Shown here: positions 34,919-43,694 of the stretch, one piece after another
Numbering within the stretch: the stretch's first letter is position 1
Layout: each line of letters begins with the position of its first letter
From: Streptomyces sp. CB01635
Lineage (GTDB): Bacteria; Actinomycetota; Actinomycetes; Streptomycetales; Streptomycetaceae
DNA length: 64,000 bases
Direction: 5' to 3'
NCBI RefSeq assembly: GCF_002803065.1
Contig: NZ_NNBL01000030.1
Span: forward strand, 1 to 64,000
The notes under the pieces: generated by a model
The model's database searches: none
What the model was told of the DNA's origin: nothing
The model's input: the letters and a program-made list of their open reading frames with translations, nothing else
Translations under genes and position numbers: made by a program

Positions 34919-35404
34919 TCAGCCGATCGCCCGGCGCAGCCTGTCCGCGATGCCGGCGCTCTCCTCCGCGGTGTGTGCGAGCACCCCGTTCTCCGTCATC
35001 AGGGCGCGGTACTGCTGCTGCTCGTAGGGCACACCCTGCGGCAGCCCGGCGATGTGCCAGGGCACGTGGCTGTTGCCCTGCGCGCTGCCCAGAGACAGCA
35101 GATACGTCCGCTCCGGCGCAAACACCGCCTCCACCGCGAGCGCCACCCTGCGCACCACGAGCATCAGCCTGCCGTACGCCGCCTCGTCCAGATCCCTGAC
35201 GACGTGCTCGATGTGCGCCTTCGGCGCCACCAGCACCTTGCCCGGCAGGGTCGGGTACTTGTCCAGGTAGGCCACGTGCGCGTCGTCCTCGTAAACCGTC
35301 TCGTGCCGGTGCTCCGGGTCCCCCGCGAGGTAGGCGCAGATGTAGCAGGGGCTGGTGCGCGTGCGGGCGACGTACGCGTCGAGGTCCATGGCCTCCCGTT
35401 TCAT
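34919..35404 (-). CDS. HIT-family protein with altered catalytic motif
   Basis: This 161-residue HIT-fold protein (ICAYLAGDPEHRHETVYEDD, KYPTLPGKVLVAPKAHIEHV, SLGSAQGNSHVPWHIAG) ends in an actinobacterial tail (GVPYEQQQYRALMTENGVLA). HIT hydrolases and transferases use H-x-H-x-H, with the middle histidine as nucleophile. Here the motif reads H113-V-P115-W-H117: the codon is CCC where a CAC would restore the normal residue. Unless this is a sequence error, the enzyme should be catalytically dead or only bind nucleotides. ATG 35404 lies five bases after the MazG-like stop, so the genes are coupled. An ATG at 35389 behind GGGAGG is an alternative start. Confidence 0.82.
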   Translation of the reverse strand: MKREAMDLDAYVARTRTSPCYICAYLAGDPEHRHETVYEDDAHVAYLDKYPTLPGKVLVAPKAHIEHVVRDLDEAAYGRLMLVVRRVALAVEAVFAPERTYLLSLGSAQGNSHVPWHIAGLPQGVPYEQQQYRALMTENGVLAHTAEESAGIADRLRRAIG

Positions 35405-35409
35405 CCGGC

Positions 35410-35745
35410 TCACCCTTCCTCGGGAAGCCGCGCGCTGATGGCCTGCTCCAGCTCCGTCATCGTGCGGCCGAAGGCGGCCCGCAGATCCACGTCGTGGCGG
35501 TGCGCCAGAATCAGTACGGACCACAGGCAGTCGGCCAGTTCGTGCTCGAGTGCCTGCCGCCCGCCGGGCATCTCCCGGGCGCCCTCCTCGGCCATCACCA
35601 GCTTGGCAAGGTCACCGACGTCGCCCATGAAGCCGAGCATGAACTCCTCCCGGGTCCACACCCGCCCTCGTTCGTGCAGGTTCACCCGGTCGTACAGATC
35701 GTGGATCCGTCGTGCTCGCTGCAGCAGCTCGTCAAGTTCGGCCAC
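35410..35745 (-). CDS. MazG-like nucleotide pyrophosphohydrolase-type protein
   Basis: This is a small all-helical protein of about 111 residues with the MazG-like core: FMLGFMGDVGDLAKLVMAEE followed by ALEHELADCLWSVLILAHRH. The E-x-x-D pair in the second helix supplies two of the magnesium ligands that such enzymes use on nucleoside triphosphates. GTG 35745 is the likely start because AAGGAGG lies five bases in front of it; the in-frame ATG at 35760 would place that ribosome-binding site inside the coding sequence. It is read with the PPIase-like gene upstream (21-base gap) and HIT downstream. Both MazG and HIT proteins act on nucleotides, which may explain their pairing. Confidence 0.72.
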   Translation of the reverse strand: MAELDELLQRARRIHDLYDRVNLHERGRVWTREEFMLGFMGDVGDLAKLVMAEEGAREMPGGRQALEHELADCLWSVLILAHRHDVDLRAAFGRTMTELEQAISARLPEEG

Positions 35746-35766
35746 AGGCACCTCCTTCATCGGCGG

Positions 35767-36336
35767 CTAGTGACGATGCGTGGCGTCCGCGTGGCGGGGG
35801 TCCGCCGGGTGTTCGTAGCCGGGCATCAGGGTCACCGATTCCGCGTGGCGGCGTTCCAGCCACAGTGTGAAGTGGCGGTCGGCGGCTGCCTGGTGGAGTT
35901 CGTGCTCGATGGCGGGGCGCTCCGCTTCGTACGGGCCGGGGTGCAGGTCGCGGTTGCGGGCGTAGTAGTCGCGGACGGCGGGCTCCGGAACGGCGATGTC
36001 GGCGGTGACCCGGGCGCGTACCGCGGGGGCCACCGGCAGCGACGTCAGGACTGCCGCCGTCACGCCGCCCATCCTCAGGGCGTCCGTCAGGCGCAACTCG
36101 ACGTGGGTGTCCGGCGGTTGAGGTGGCAGGTCCAGTGTTGCCGCTTCCTGTTCGACGACTGCCTCGTACGTCATGACCTGGACCACCCAGCGGCGCAGGT
36201 TGCGCGCGTCCGCGGTGCCGGGGCGGGGCAGGCGGGGGGCGAGGGGGCCGCTTCGGAGCGCGGCCACCCTGGCCTCCACCTCGGCCTCGGTGAGGGTCCG
36301 GTCACCGACGACGGCGGCGACGTGGGTGTGCGTCAC
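35767..36336 (-). CDS. DUF7158-like / possible peptidyl-prolyl isomerase-related protein
   Basis: GTG 36336 overlaps the stop of the GH38 gene (GTGA), showing translational coupling. The 189-residue product begins VAAVVGDRTLTEAEVEARVA, continues with RNLRRWVVQVMTYEAVVEQE and a domain with RARVTADIAVPEPAVRDYYA, and ends with LMPGYEHPADPRHADATHRH. The layout resembles SurA/parvulin-type N-terminal helices, and Streptomyces homologues sit next to mannosidase operons. RefSeq names for such proteins vary. Its last residues are His-rich (DATHRH), a possible metal contact. No catalytic motif is visible. Confidence 0.6.
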   Translation of the reverse strand: MTHTHVAAVVGDRTLTEAEVEARVAALRSGPLAPRLPRPGTADARNLRRWVVQVMTYEAVVEQEAATLDLPPQPPDTHVELRLTDALRMGGVTAAVLTSLPVAPAVRARVTADIAVPEPAVRDYYARNRDLHPGPYEAERPAIEHELHQAAADRHFTLWLERRHAESVTLMPGYEHPADPRHADATHRH

Positions 36337-39300
36337 GGGGTGACCTCGATCTCGACCGCCTCGGTGTAGTGCAGATGGCCCGCGGCGGCCAGTTTGACGA
36401 CCGCCCACCAGCGGCCGGGCCGGGTGCCGGCGGGGACGGACACCGGGAAGCTCAGCGTGTACTCACCCCGCGCCGGGACCTCCGCGCCCGTGTTCCACCC
36501 CGGGAACAGGTCGAACGTCTGCCAGGGGCTGATGAGCTGGGCCTGGACGTGGACCGGCGTGCGGGCGTCCGATGCCAGGTGGACGTCGAGCGTGCCGGCC
36601 TCTCCCGGGGCCAGGCGCAGGGCCGTCGTCCGGAGGGTCGCCACCGGCTCGGCGGGCGGCGCCTCGCCGATCTGGACGCGGGTCACGTCCTCGAAGGTCT
36701 GCCCGTCGTACGTCGTGCGCGCTCGCAGCCAGTACGTTCCCGGCTCGGCGGACGGCGGCGGCGTGATGCGCAGCTCGTGGGCGAGGTGGCCGCCCGGTTC
36801 GAGGGCGTACGGCACCGTGACCGTATCCGCCGACCAGCCTTCCGGGAGCAGGACCTGGACCTCTCCCCCGATGGACGCCCCGGTGAGACCGGAGGCCACC
36901 GTGACCGTGAGGTCGCCGGCTCCGCGCAGCACCTGCGGGTGCAGGTGGACAGCCACCGGAAGGTTGCCGGTCGGCGCCGGTCCGGTGTTGTGCAGCCAGT
37001 AGCGGGTGAACACCGGCTGGTCGGGCTCGCGGCCCGGCTCCACCCCGCCACGCCCCTCGGCGAGCGGGGCGACGACCGTCGCGATGTCCATGCCGCCGAG
37101 GTCGACGGTGAGTGCGGCGAGGGGTGCCTCCGGGCGCTCCAACAGAGTGGCGCGGCGGGCCCCGGTGAGCGGCAGGTCCGTGACGAGTCGGGCCTGGACC
37201 TGCCGTCCGGTCGCCTCGTAAAGGCGCATCGTCAACCCCGGTACGAGGCCCGGCAGTTCACCCTCCGACAGGGGGTTCCCCGTCGGCTTGAGCGCGCTGA
37301 GGACGACCTGGCCCGCCGGTTCCACCGCGAGGAACGACCGCGTCTCCGGTTGGCCCGCGCGCTCGCCGCGTACCGCGCGCAGCGGGTGGTTGACGTCGTG
37401 GGCGCGCGGGACCACGTTCTGCGCGCGCCAGTCGCCCGGTCCGGCCGTGAGCGTGTAGTCGAAGGAGTGGGTCCAGTGCTGCTGCTGGAACGTGGAGCCG
37501 TCCGGGTGCGTGCGCCGCGGCGGGTCGATCCACACGCCGGACGGCCAGCCGGTGCAGGAGCGCATCAGCGACAGGTGCAGGGCGCCGCCGGAGTCCACCG
37601 CGAAGCCAGGAACGCCCTGGTTGACGAGGGCGACCGTGTAGTCGTCGAGCGGTGGTTCGGTGAGCGGGCCGCTGTCCGCGACCTCGATCGTCGCGTCGTC
37701 CAGGTCAGCGACCAGGTCGTCCACCGCGCCCTCACCGGCCACGACGAGCACCGGCAGCGCGTGTGCGGCGCGCAGGTCTGCGCCCGGCACCCACACCTTC
37801 TCCAGCGGGCTGTCGGCCGGGACCCACAGGCGGGCCCGGCCGGTCGCCGCGAGCTGCGCGGCGAACGCGTCGGCGTACTCCCCCGTCAGCACCTCGGCGG
37901 TGAACGGGTTTTCGTCCGGGCCACCGATCGCGATGCGTACGTCGGGGAGGTTGGAGTCCACGGCGAGGTCGCCGTAGCGGGCGCCGGGCGCGGCCGAGCA
38001 GGTGCTGGTCACGCCCGCCTGCACCAGGGCGACGGCGAGGTCCTTGGCGCCGGCGCCGTCGGGCGTGACGATCTCGGCGATGCCGAGGGCGCGGTCCCCC
38101 TCGGCGAGCCGGACGCGTGCGGTGGACGACAGGGCGAACCAGTTGTTCGCCGGGTTGTCGAGGGTCCAGGGATGCTCCGCCGAGTCGACGTCGATCAGGC
38201 CGAACCCGCGCCCGATGACGGCGTTCGCGACCTCGCTGACCGGCAGGGCGCCGGGCACCCGGACCGGCCAGCGCAGCCGCAGCAGCCGGTCGGCGCCGTC
38301 GAACGCGTCGACGTGCGTGACGCCGTCGAGACGGTCGACGCCGTGCCAGAGGGTGAGGGTCTGCGTGTAGCGCACCGGGCCGACCGTGCCGGTGACCGTG
38401 ATCCGCTCGCCGAGGGCGCTCGTCTCGGTCCGCACGGATGCGGCGGGCGCGGACGCCGAGCCGGTCACGGTCCCGTTCGGCACCAGGTGCCAGGGGCCCT
38501 CGTGGTAGCGGGGGTGCGCCGGGTACTCCTCGTAGACCAGGAGTTCGTTGCCGACGCGGCCGGCCTGGAGCAGTTCGCGGCCTTCGACGGTCAGCCGGGA
38601 GACGCAGCCGCCGCGTTGCGGGTCCACTTCGAGGATGTGCGTCGAGTTCGCGATGCGGGTCGCTCCGTCGGACGGCGTCCAGTTCGAAGCCGTACGGGAG
38701 GGGCGGAGGCGGAAGGCGCGGTAGCCGAGCGACGGCACGTCTGCGGCGAGGAAGACGACGTCGGCCTCGGCGAGCGAGCCGTCCTCGTGGTGGCTCGCGT
38801 GTTCCAGGACGAGGGGGGTGCCGTCCGTCAACTCCCAGCCATGGAAGCCGGTTTCGGGGTGGGTGAGGCGGATGCGGACGAGGTCGGTGCGCGGCCAGGC
38901 CGACGGGTTGAACACGGTCACCGTGTCCTCGGCCGCGGGGCCGAGGCGGCGCAGCGAGACATCCAGGACGTCGCGCCCGGTGTCGTAGGCCTCCCGCCAG
39001 CTGGTGAGCAGGTCCAGGTAGACCTGGTCGGACTCGGAGCCGGTGATCGCGTCGTGGTGGGCGCCGTACGCGAGCTGCCGCCACGCCTTGTCGATGCGGG
39101 CGTGCGGGTAGTCGGCACCCGTCTCGACGGAGGCGAGGGTGGCGAACGTCTCGGCCTCGGTGAGCAGCGACTCGGCGGCGCGCTGCGCCTGCTTGGTGTC
39201 GATGAACGACACGTCCTTGCCGGTGTAGACGGGGTTCATGTCCCTGGTCTGCGGCGAGGGTTCGGTCAGCTCGCCGCGTACGGCGGCGAAGAACTCGCTC

Positions 39301-40421
39301 GGCAGAGCGCACTTCAGGCGCGGCCAGGTGTAGCGAGCGGCGAAGTCCCGGTGGATCTCGGTGACCCAGCGATTGGGCGGGGTGTAGTCGGTGCCGACCG
39401 GGAGGAGCAGGTTGCGGGTCGCGGCGACGTTCCTCATCAGCCGGTACAGCTCCAGGACCGCGTCCTCGGCATCGGCGAGACTCGTGGCGGAGTCCATCCA
39501 CCAGCCGGCGCTGTAGTGCGCCGGCATGTAGTGGGTGAGGACGCCGCGGCCGCTGGGCGAGAGCCACTCGAACTCGGCGGGGAACTGCATCGTGGACGGG
39601 TCGCCCCAGCCGTCCTGCTCCCGGTCGCGGTCGGTGAGCATCGGGCCCCACTGGTGGTGCGGGCCACGTGCCCAGGACGACGAGGTGAGCCCGGCGTCGG
39701 CGGCGAGGCCGGGGAACTGCGGGTCGTGCCCGAACACGTCCAGCTGCCAGGCGGTCTGCGGGTCGCCGCCCATGACGCCGCGCTGGAAGCCGATGCCGTA
39801 CACGAGGTTGCGGACGGTCGACTCGGCGGAGGTGAGGTTGGTGTTGGGCTCGTTGTAGGTGCCGCCCATCAGCTCGACGCGGCCTTCCGCGAGCAGCCGG
39901 CGCAGCAGGGCGCGGTCCTCGGGGTGGGCGTCCCAGTACGGCTTGAGGTAGTCGACCTCGGCAAGCACGAACTTGTAGTCGGGGTCGCGGCGGGCCGTCC
40001 GCAGGTGCAGCCGCATCAGTTCGAAGCCGGTGTACTGCCAGCCGATCCGGAACTGCTGCGCCGTGTCGCCCGCGTCGTCCCAGGTGGTGGTGTACGCCGC
40101 CTGGGTGTTCCACCACACCGGGTCGTAGTGGAAGTGCGGCACCATCCACACCGTCCAGCCGGGCTCAGCCACGGTCAGCTCGGCGTGCGCCACCTGATCG
40201 CCGGCGGTCACCGTGAGGGGGACCACTGCGCCGGGTGCGGCGTCGCAGCGCACCCCGATCTCCACGGGCCTGCCCGGCTCCCCCGCCGTGGTCTCGCCGT
40301 GCGCGCCGGGGCCGGTGACGACGACCGGGGCGGGCTCGTCGAGTGCCACGCGGACGACTTGCAGGGGGTTGTCCGCGGGACCGACGAACAGGTCGGTCGG
40401 CTCGACACCGATGATGCGCAC
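36333..40421 (-). CDS. GH38 alpha-mannosidase, large multidomain form
   Basis: This is a 1362-residue family 38 glycoside hydrolase. The zinc/catalytic region is complete: PHFHYDPVWW (H96, H98, D100), the nucleophile D228 in WQLDVFGHDPQFPG, and YGAHHDAITGSESDQVY near residue 475. The middle and C-terminal beta domains follow (to about residue 1050), then immunoglobulin-like modules; the last, around VQIGEAPPAEPVATLRTTAL, is of NEW3 type. Family members are usually 900-1100 residues, so about 250 residues are extra. There is no signal peptide, so it is presumably cytoplasmic. GTG 40421 follows GAAGGG. It starts four bases after the permease stop and is co-transcribed with the importer. Mannosides, for example from N-glycans or fungal mannan, are the likely substrates. 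Confidence 0.88.
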   Translation of the reverse strand: MRIIGVEPTDLFVGPADNPLQVVRVALDEPAPVVVTGPGAHGETTAGEPGRPVEIGVRCDAAPGAVVPLTVTAGDQVAHAELTVAEPGWTVWMVPHFHYDPVWWNTQAAYTTTWDDAGDTAQQFRIGWQYTGFELMRLHLRTARRDPDYKFVLAEVDYLKPYWDAHPEDRALLRRLLAEGRVELMGGTYNEPNTNLTSAESTVRNLVYGIGFQRGVMGGDPQTAWQLDVFGHDPQFPGLAADAGLTSSSWARGPHHQWGPMLTDRDREQDGWGDPSTMQFPAEFEWLSPSGRGVLTHYMPAHYSAGWWMDSATSLADAEDAVLELYRLMRNVAATRNLLLPVGTDYTPPNRWVTEIHRDFAARYTWPRLKCALPSEFFAAVRGELTEPSPQTRDMNPVYTGKDVSFIDTKQAQRAAESLLTEAETFATLASVETGADYPHARIDKAWRQLAYGAHHDAITGSESDQVYLDLLTSWREAYDTGRDVLDVSLRRLGPAAEDTVTVFNPSAWPRTDLVRIRLTHPETGFHGWELTDGTPLVLEHASHHEDGSLAEADVVFLAADVPSLGYRAFRLRPSRTASNWTPSDGATRIANSTHILEVDPQRGGCVSRLTVEGRELLQAGRVGNELLVYEEYPAHPRYHEGPWHLVPNGTVTGSASAPAASVRTETSALGERITVTGTVGPVRYTQTLTLWHGVDRLDGVTHVDAFDGADRLLRLRWPVRVPGALPVSEVANAVIGRGFGLIDVDSAEHPWTLDNPANNWFALSSTARVRLAEGDRALGIAEIVTPDGAGAKDLAVALVQAGVTSTCSAAPGARYGDLAVDSNLPDVRIAIGGPDENPFTAEVLTGEYADAFAAQLAATGRARLWVPADSPLEKVWVPGADLRAAHALPVLVVAGEGAVDDLVADLDDATIEVADSGPLTEPPLDDYTVALVNQGVPGFAVDSGGALHLSLMRSCTGWPSGVWIDPPRRTHPDGSTFQQQHWTHSFDYTLTAGPGDWRAQNVVPRAHDVNHPLRAVRGERAGQPETRSFLAVEPAGQVVLSALKPTGNPLSEGELPGLVPGLTMRLYEATGRQVQARLVTDLPLTGARRATLLERPEAPLAALTVDLGGMDIATVVAPLAEGRGGVEPGREPDQPVFTRYWLHNTGPAPTGNLPVAVHLHPQVLRGAGDLTVTVASGLTGASIGGEVQVLLPEGWSADTVTVPYALEPGGHLAHELRITPPPSAEPGTYWLRARTTYDGQTFEDVTRVQIGEAPPAEPVATLRTTALRLAPGEAGTLDVHLASDARTPVHVQAQLISPWQTFDLFPGWNTGAEVPARGEYTLSFPVSVPAGTRPGRWWAVVKLAAAGHLHYTEAVEIEVTP

Positions 40422-40425
40422 CGTG

Positions 40426-41247
40426 CTATCCCTTCACAGATCCGGCCATGTTGAAGGAGCCGGAGAGGTACTTGTTGACGAGGACGTAGAGCAGGACGGC
40501 CGGCGTGGTGTAGATGACGGAGAACGCCGCCAGCTGCCCGTACGCCACCTGGCCGTACTGAGAGAAGAACGAGTAGATGGTGACCGCGGCCGGCTGCTTC
40601 TCCGGGGTGTCGAGCAGCACGAACGGGACGAAGAAGTTGCCCCACTGGCCGACGAACACGAAGATCGCGACGACGGCGACGCCCGGCGCCATCAGCGGTG
40701 CCACCACCCGGCGCAGTGACTGGAACCAGCCGGCGCCGTCCACCCAGGCGGCCTCCTCCAGGCTGATCGGCACGCCGTCCATGAAGTTCTTCATCATCCA
40801 GATGGCGAACGGCAGCGCGCTGGCCGTCAGGAACAGCACCATCGCCGCCACGGATCCGTACAGCTGGAAGCGGAAGAACATCGCGTAGACCGGGACCATG
40901 ATCGCGGAGAGCGGCAGGCCCGTGGAGAACAGCAGCGTGAGCATGAAGTGCCGTTTGTAGCGCAGCCGGTAGCGGGAGAGCGGGTAGGCGGCGAGTCCGG
41001 AGACGACGACCGTGAGCAGGGCCGTGGAGCCGGAGATGACCACGGAGTTGAGCAGCGGCCCGTACACCGTGTCCCAGTTCAGGACGGCCCGGAAGTTGGT
41101 GAGCGAGAAGGAGAAGGACAGTTCGGCGGCCGGTGAGGAGCCGGGCTGCACAGAGGAGAGCAACACCCACACGAACGGGCCGAGGAAGCAGAGCGTGATC
41201 AGCACGATCACGGCGTGCGACGCGGTGCGCGCGCCCCAGCGGGTCAT
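40426..41247 (-). CDS. Sugar ABC transporter permease (MalG-type, GH38 locus)
   Basis: This is a 273-residue permease with EAA loop EEAAWVDGAGWFQSLRRVVAP. Helices include AVIVLITLCFLGPFVWVLLS and ALLTVVVSGLAAYPLSRYRL. The ATG at 41247 overlaps the stop codon of the preceding permease. It imports the mannoside together with the partner permease and the binding protein encoded upstream. The GH38 gene follows after four bases. Confidence 0.9.
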   Translation of the reverse strand: MTRWGARTASHAVIVLITLCFLGPFVWVLLSSVQPGSSPAAELSFSFSLTNFRAVLNWDTVYGPLLNSVVISGSTALLTVVVSGLAAYPLSRYRLRYKRHFMLTLLFSTGLPLSAIMVPVYAMFFRFQLYGSVAAMVLFLTASALPFAIWMMKNFMDGVPISLEEAAWVDGAGWFQSLRRVVAPLMAPGVAVVAIFVFVGQWGNFFVPFVLLDTPEKQPAAVTIYSFFSQYGQVAYGQLAAFSVIYTTPAVLLYVLVNKYLSGSFNMAGSVKG

Positions 41248-42155
41248 CAGTCCTCCACCTTGATCAGCCGCAGGTACACCAGCGACAACAGGCCGCCGAA
41301 CAGGAGCATCACCAGGGCGATGGCGCTGCCGTAGCCGACCTCGAAGTACTTGAACGCCTGCTCGTACATGTACAGCGGTGTCGTCTGGCTCTCCTCGCCG
41401 GGGCCGCCGCCGGTCAGCGCGTAGATCAGGCCGAAACTCGCGAGGGTCTGCAGCGTGGTCAGCATCAGGTTGGAGAGCACGGAGCGCTGGATCAGCGGCA
41501 GGGTGACGCTGAAGAAGGTGCGGCCGGTGGAGGCGCCGTCGACCTTCGCGGCCTCCATCACGTCACGGGGCACCTCGGACAGGGCCGCCGAGTAGACGAG
41601 CATGGAGAACGCGGTGCCCCGCCAGGTGTTGGCGAGGATCACGGCGAGCATCGGCGCGGAGACCAGCCACTCCTGGTGCACGCCGAGCACCGAGTTGAGC
41701 GTGCCCTTCTCGTCGAGGAACGAGAACCAGCAGGCGGCGGCGACGACTTCAGGGACCACCCAGGCCGCGATGACGACGCCGTTCACCACGCCTCTGACGA
41801 CCCGGTTCTTGCCGCGAAGCACCAGGGCGATCAGCAGACCGAGCACGTTCTGGCCGAGCACGGCCGAGAACAGGACGAAGACCAGGGTGCGCACCAGCGA
41901 GCCGGTGAACGCGTCGTCGCCGAAGAGCCTGGTGAAGTTGTCCAGGCCGACGAAGTGCGAGTTCACGGAGGCCGACCCGGTGAGGGTCTCATTGGTGAAG
42001 GCGATCCAGACGCTCCACAGGATCGGCCCCACCAGGAAGATCGCGATCAGGACCAGGGCCGGCGCGAGCGGCAGGAGCCAACGCAGCGAGCGGCGGCCCG
42101 GCGACGGCGTCTTCGCAGGGGCGCGCGTCGCCGGGGCGGAGGCGGTCAGCGTCAT
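41247..42155 (-). CDS. Sugar ABC transporter permease (MalF-type, GH38 locus)
   Basis: This is a 302-residue permease. The first helix is LLPLAPALVLIAIFLVGPIL and the EAA loop MEAAKVDGASTGRTFFSVTL. ATG 42155 overlaps the TGA of the binding-protein gene by four bases (ATGA), so translation is coupled. It belongs to the CUT1 class, with a large periplasmic loop after helix 1 typical of the MalF-type subunit. Confidence 0.9.
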   Translation of the reverse strand: MTLTASAPATRAPAKTPSPGRRSLRWLLPLAPALVLIAIFLVGPILWSVWIAFTNETLTGSASVNSHFVGLDNFTRLFGDDAFTGSLVRTLVFVLFSAVLGQNVLGLLIALVLRGKNRVVRGVVNGVVIAAWVVPEVVAAACWFSFLDEKGTLNSVLGVHQEWLVSAPMLAVILANTWRGTAFSMLVYSAALSEVPRDVMEAAKVDGASTGRTFFSVTLPLIQRSVLSNLMLTTLQTLASFGLIYALTGGGPGEESQTTPLYMYEQAFKYFEVGYGSAIALVMLLFGGLLSLVYLRLIKVED

Positions 42156-43504
42156 GACGTCGAGACAACGTTGTCCGCACCGACGATCCGGCTCACTTCC
42201 TGGGCGTACCGCTTCGCCGCGTCCGCCGGGGACCTGCTTCCGGTGGTGACCGCCTCCATCGCCTCCTGGATCTGCGCGGAGACCTTCGGGTACTGCTCAT
42301 AGGCGGGCCGGTAGTGGGTCACCTTCGCGAGGCCGGTCCAGAACGCGATCGAGGGGTCGCTCTTGAGGTACGCCGGGTCGGACGCCACGTCCTTGCGGAC
42401 GGCGAGGTCGCCGGAGCCCTCGGAGTACATGGCGGCGTTCTTCTTGTTCAGCGCCACCGTGATGAAGTCGAAGCCCTTCTGCTTGAGCTTGCTGTACGAG
42501 CTGACCGCCATGACCCAGCCGCCCGACATGCTCACCGCGCCCGGTGCCTCGCCGCCCTGCGTGGGCATCGGAACCCAGCCCATCTTCTTGGTCCACTCCG
42601 GCCACGGGTGCGGTCCAGCCGGCTTCCAGGAGCCGGAGATCCAGCCGCCGTCCAGGCTGATGCCGAGCTTGCCCTCGGGGAACCACTCGAACAGCGCCTT
42701 GTCGGCGAGCTTGGCGTTGAGGGCGTCGGCCTTCTTCGGGCCGAGGTCCTCGCGGTAGATCGTGTCGATGAACTTCAGCGAGTCGGTCAGTCCCTTGCTC
42801 CGCGCCACCCACTTGTCGTTGTCGAAGAGGGTGCCGCCGGGGGTGCCGTACAGGAGCATCTCGAAGCCCTGCATGGTGGCGCCCTCGCCGTGGATCTTCG
42901 CGGAGTACATGCAGAACGGGGTGACGCCGCGCACCTTGCGCTTGATGGTGCGGGCCGCGTCGAGGATGTCGTCCCAGGTCTTGGGGGCCCAGTTCTCGGG
43001 CAGTCCCGCGGACTTGAAGACGTCCTTGTTGTACCAGAGGCCGCGGTTGTCGGTGGAGATCGGAACGCCGTACGTGTTGCCGTCCAGGCCTCGGGCCGCC
43101 TGGCGCAGCGACTCGGGGAACTGCTTCTCCCAGTCGGGCCACTTGGCGAGGTAGGAGTCCAGCGGGGCCAGCTTCTTGGCCGCGACGTCGGCGTTGACCT
43201 GGAACGTGTCGTGGAAGTAGACGTCGGGGGCGGAGCCGGGCGAGCGGTTCAGGAGGGCGAGCTTGGTGTAGTAGTCCTCGCTGCTGCCCTGGACCGGTGT
43301 CAGCTTGACGGTGACACCCTTGTGCGCGGCCTCGTACTCCTTCTTGGCCTCCTTCAGCATCTTCTCCAGGTGTGGCCAGGTCTTCTCCACGCGGTAGAGG
43401 ACCTCGAGCTCACCCGGCTTACGGCCGGACCCGCTGCCGCAGCCCGAGACTGCGGCGGTGGCCGCGGCGGCGAGGGAGGCGGCAAGGAGGGTGCGTCTGT
43501 TCAA
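42152..43504 (-). CDS. Sugar-binding lipoprotein (GH38 locus)
   Basis: The start is TTG 43504 (GGGAG upstream; an out-of-frame ATG just before it is closed by TGA). The 450-residue product begins MNRRTLLAASLAAAATAAVS, with the twin-arginine-like pair followed by lipobox VSGC. The binding fold shows LLNRSPGSAPDVYFHDTFQV, YGVPISTDNRGLWYNKDVFK, LGISLDGGWISGSW and a C-terminal helix with AQEVSRIVGADN. It is the first gene of the minus-strand mannoside operon. TTACAACGATGGAA lies about 22 bases upstream of its start. Confidence 0.88.
   Translation of the reverse strand: MNRRTLLAASLAAAATAAVSGCGSGSGRKPGELEVLYRVEKTWPHLEKMLKEAKKEYEAAHKGVTVKLTPVQGSSEDYYTKLALLNRSPGSAPDVYFHDTFQVNADVAAKKLAPLDSYLAKWPDWEKQFPESLRQAARGLDGNTYGVPISTDNRGLWYNKDVFKSAGLPENWAPKTWDDILDAARTIKRKVRGVTPFCMYSAKIHGEGATMQGFEMLLYGTPGGTLFDNDKWVARSKGLTDSLKFIDTIYREDLGPKKADALNAKLADKALFEWFPEGKLGISLDGGWISGSWKPAGPHPWPEWTKKMGWVPMPTQGGEAPGAVSMSGGWVMAVSSYSKLKQKGFDFITVALNKKNAAMYSEGSGDLAVRKDVASDPAYLKSDPSIAFWTGLAKVTHYRPAYEQYPKVSAQIQEAMEAVTTGSRSPADAAKRYAQEVSRIVGADNVVSTS
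42164..42175. promoter_or_regulatory. Perfect palindrome GACAACGTTGTC
   Basis: This 12-base perfect palindrome resembles LacI-family consensus operators but lies within the last codons of the binding-protein gene, just before the permease start. It could be an internal operator or simply coding sequence (DNVVS). Confidence 0.25.
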
Positions 43505-43525
43505 CTCATGCTCCCGGTAAACGAG

Positions 43526-43539
43526 TTACAACGATGGAA
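43526..43539. promoter_or_regulatory. Possible LacI-type operator, GH38 operon side
   Basis: TTACAACGATGGAA shares TTACAACGATG with the site at 43695 and lies 22 bases upstream of the TTG start of the mannoside operon. One flank deviates from symmetry. Confidence 0.5.
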
Positions 43540-43694
43540 AGCCAAGTGCGGCGCACCGTAGATCGGTTGACGCAGGGCCGTCAACACTTGGGACGTCATT
43601 GCCCGTCAGTAGCAACGAAGTTGGTCCACCGCGGCGGAAATTTGCGCGTACCCATGGACAACATGCCCTCGACCGGCTTACTTTCGCCGACTGT

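Noticed and set aside
36369..40454. A 1361-codon open frame on the plus strand
   Set aside because: It is the exact antisense of the GH38 gene; its product is low-complexity and lacks any domain, as expected for a GC-rich shadow frame.
42164..42175. Perfect palindrome GACAACGTTGTC as a certain operator
   Set aside because: It lies in the coding end of the binding-protein gene, and 12-base palindromes can arise by chance in coding DNA; listed only with low confidence.
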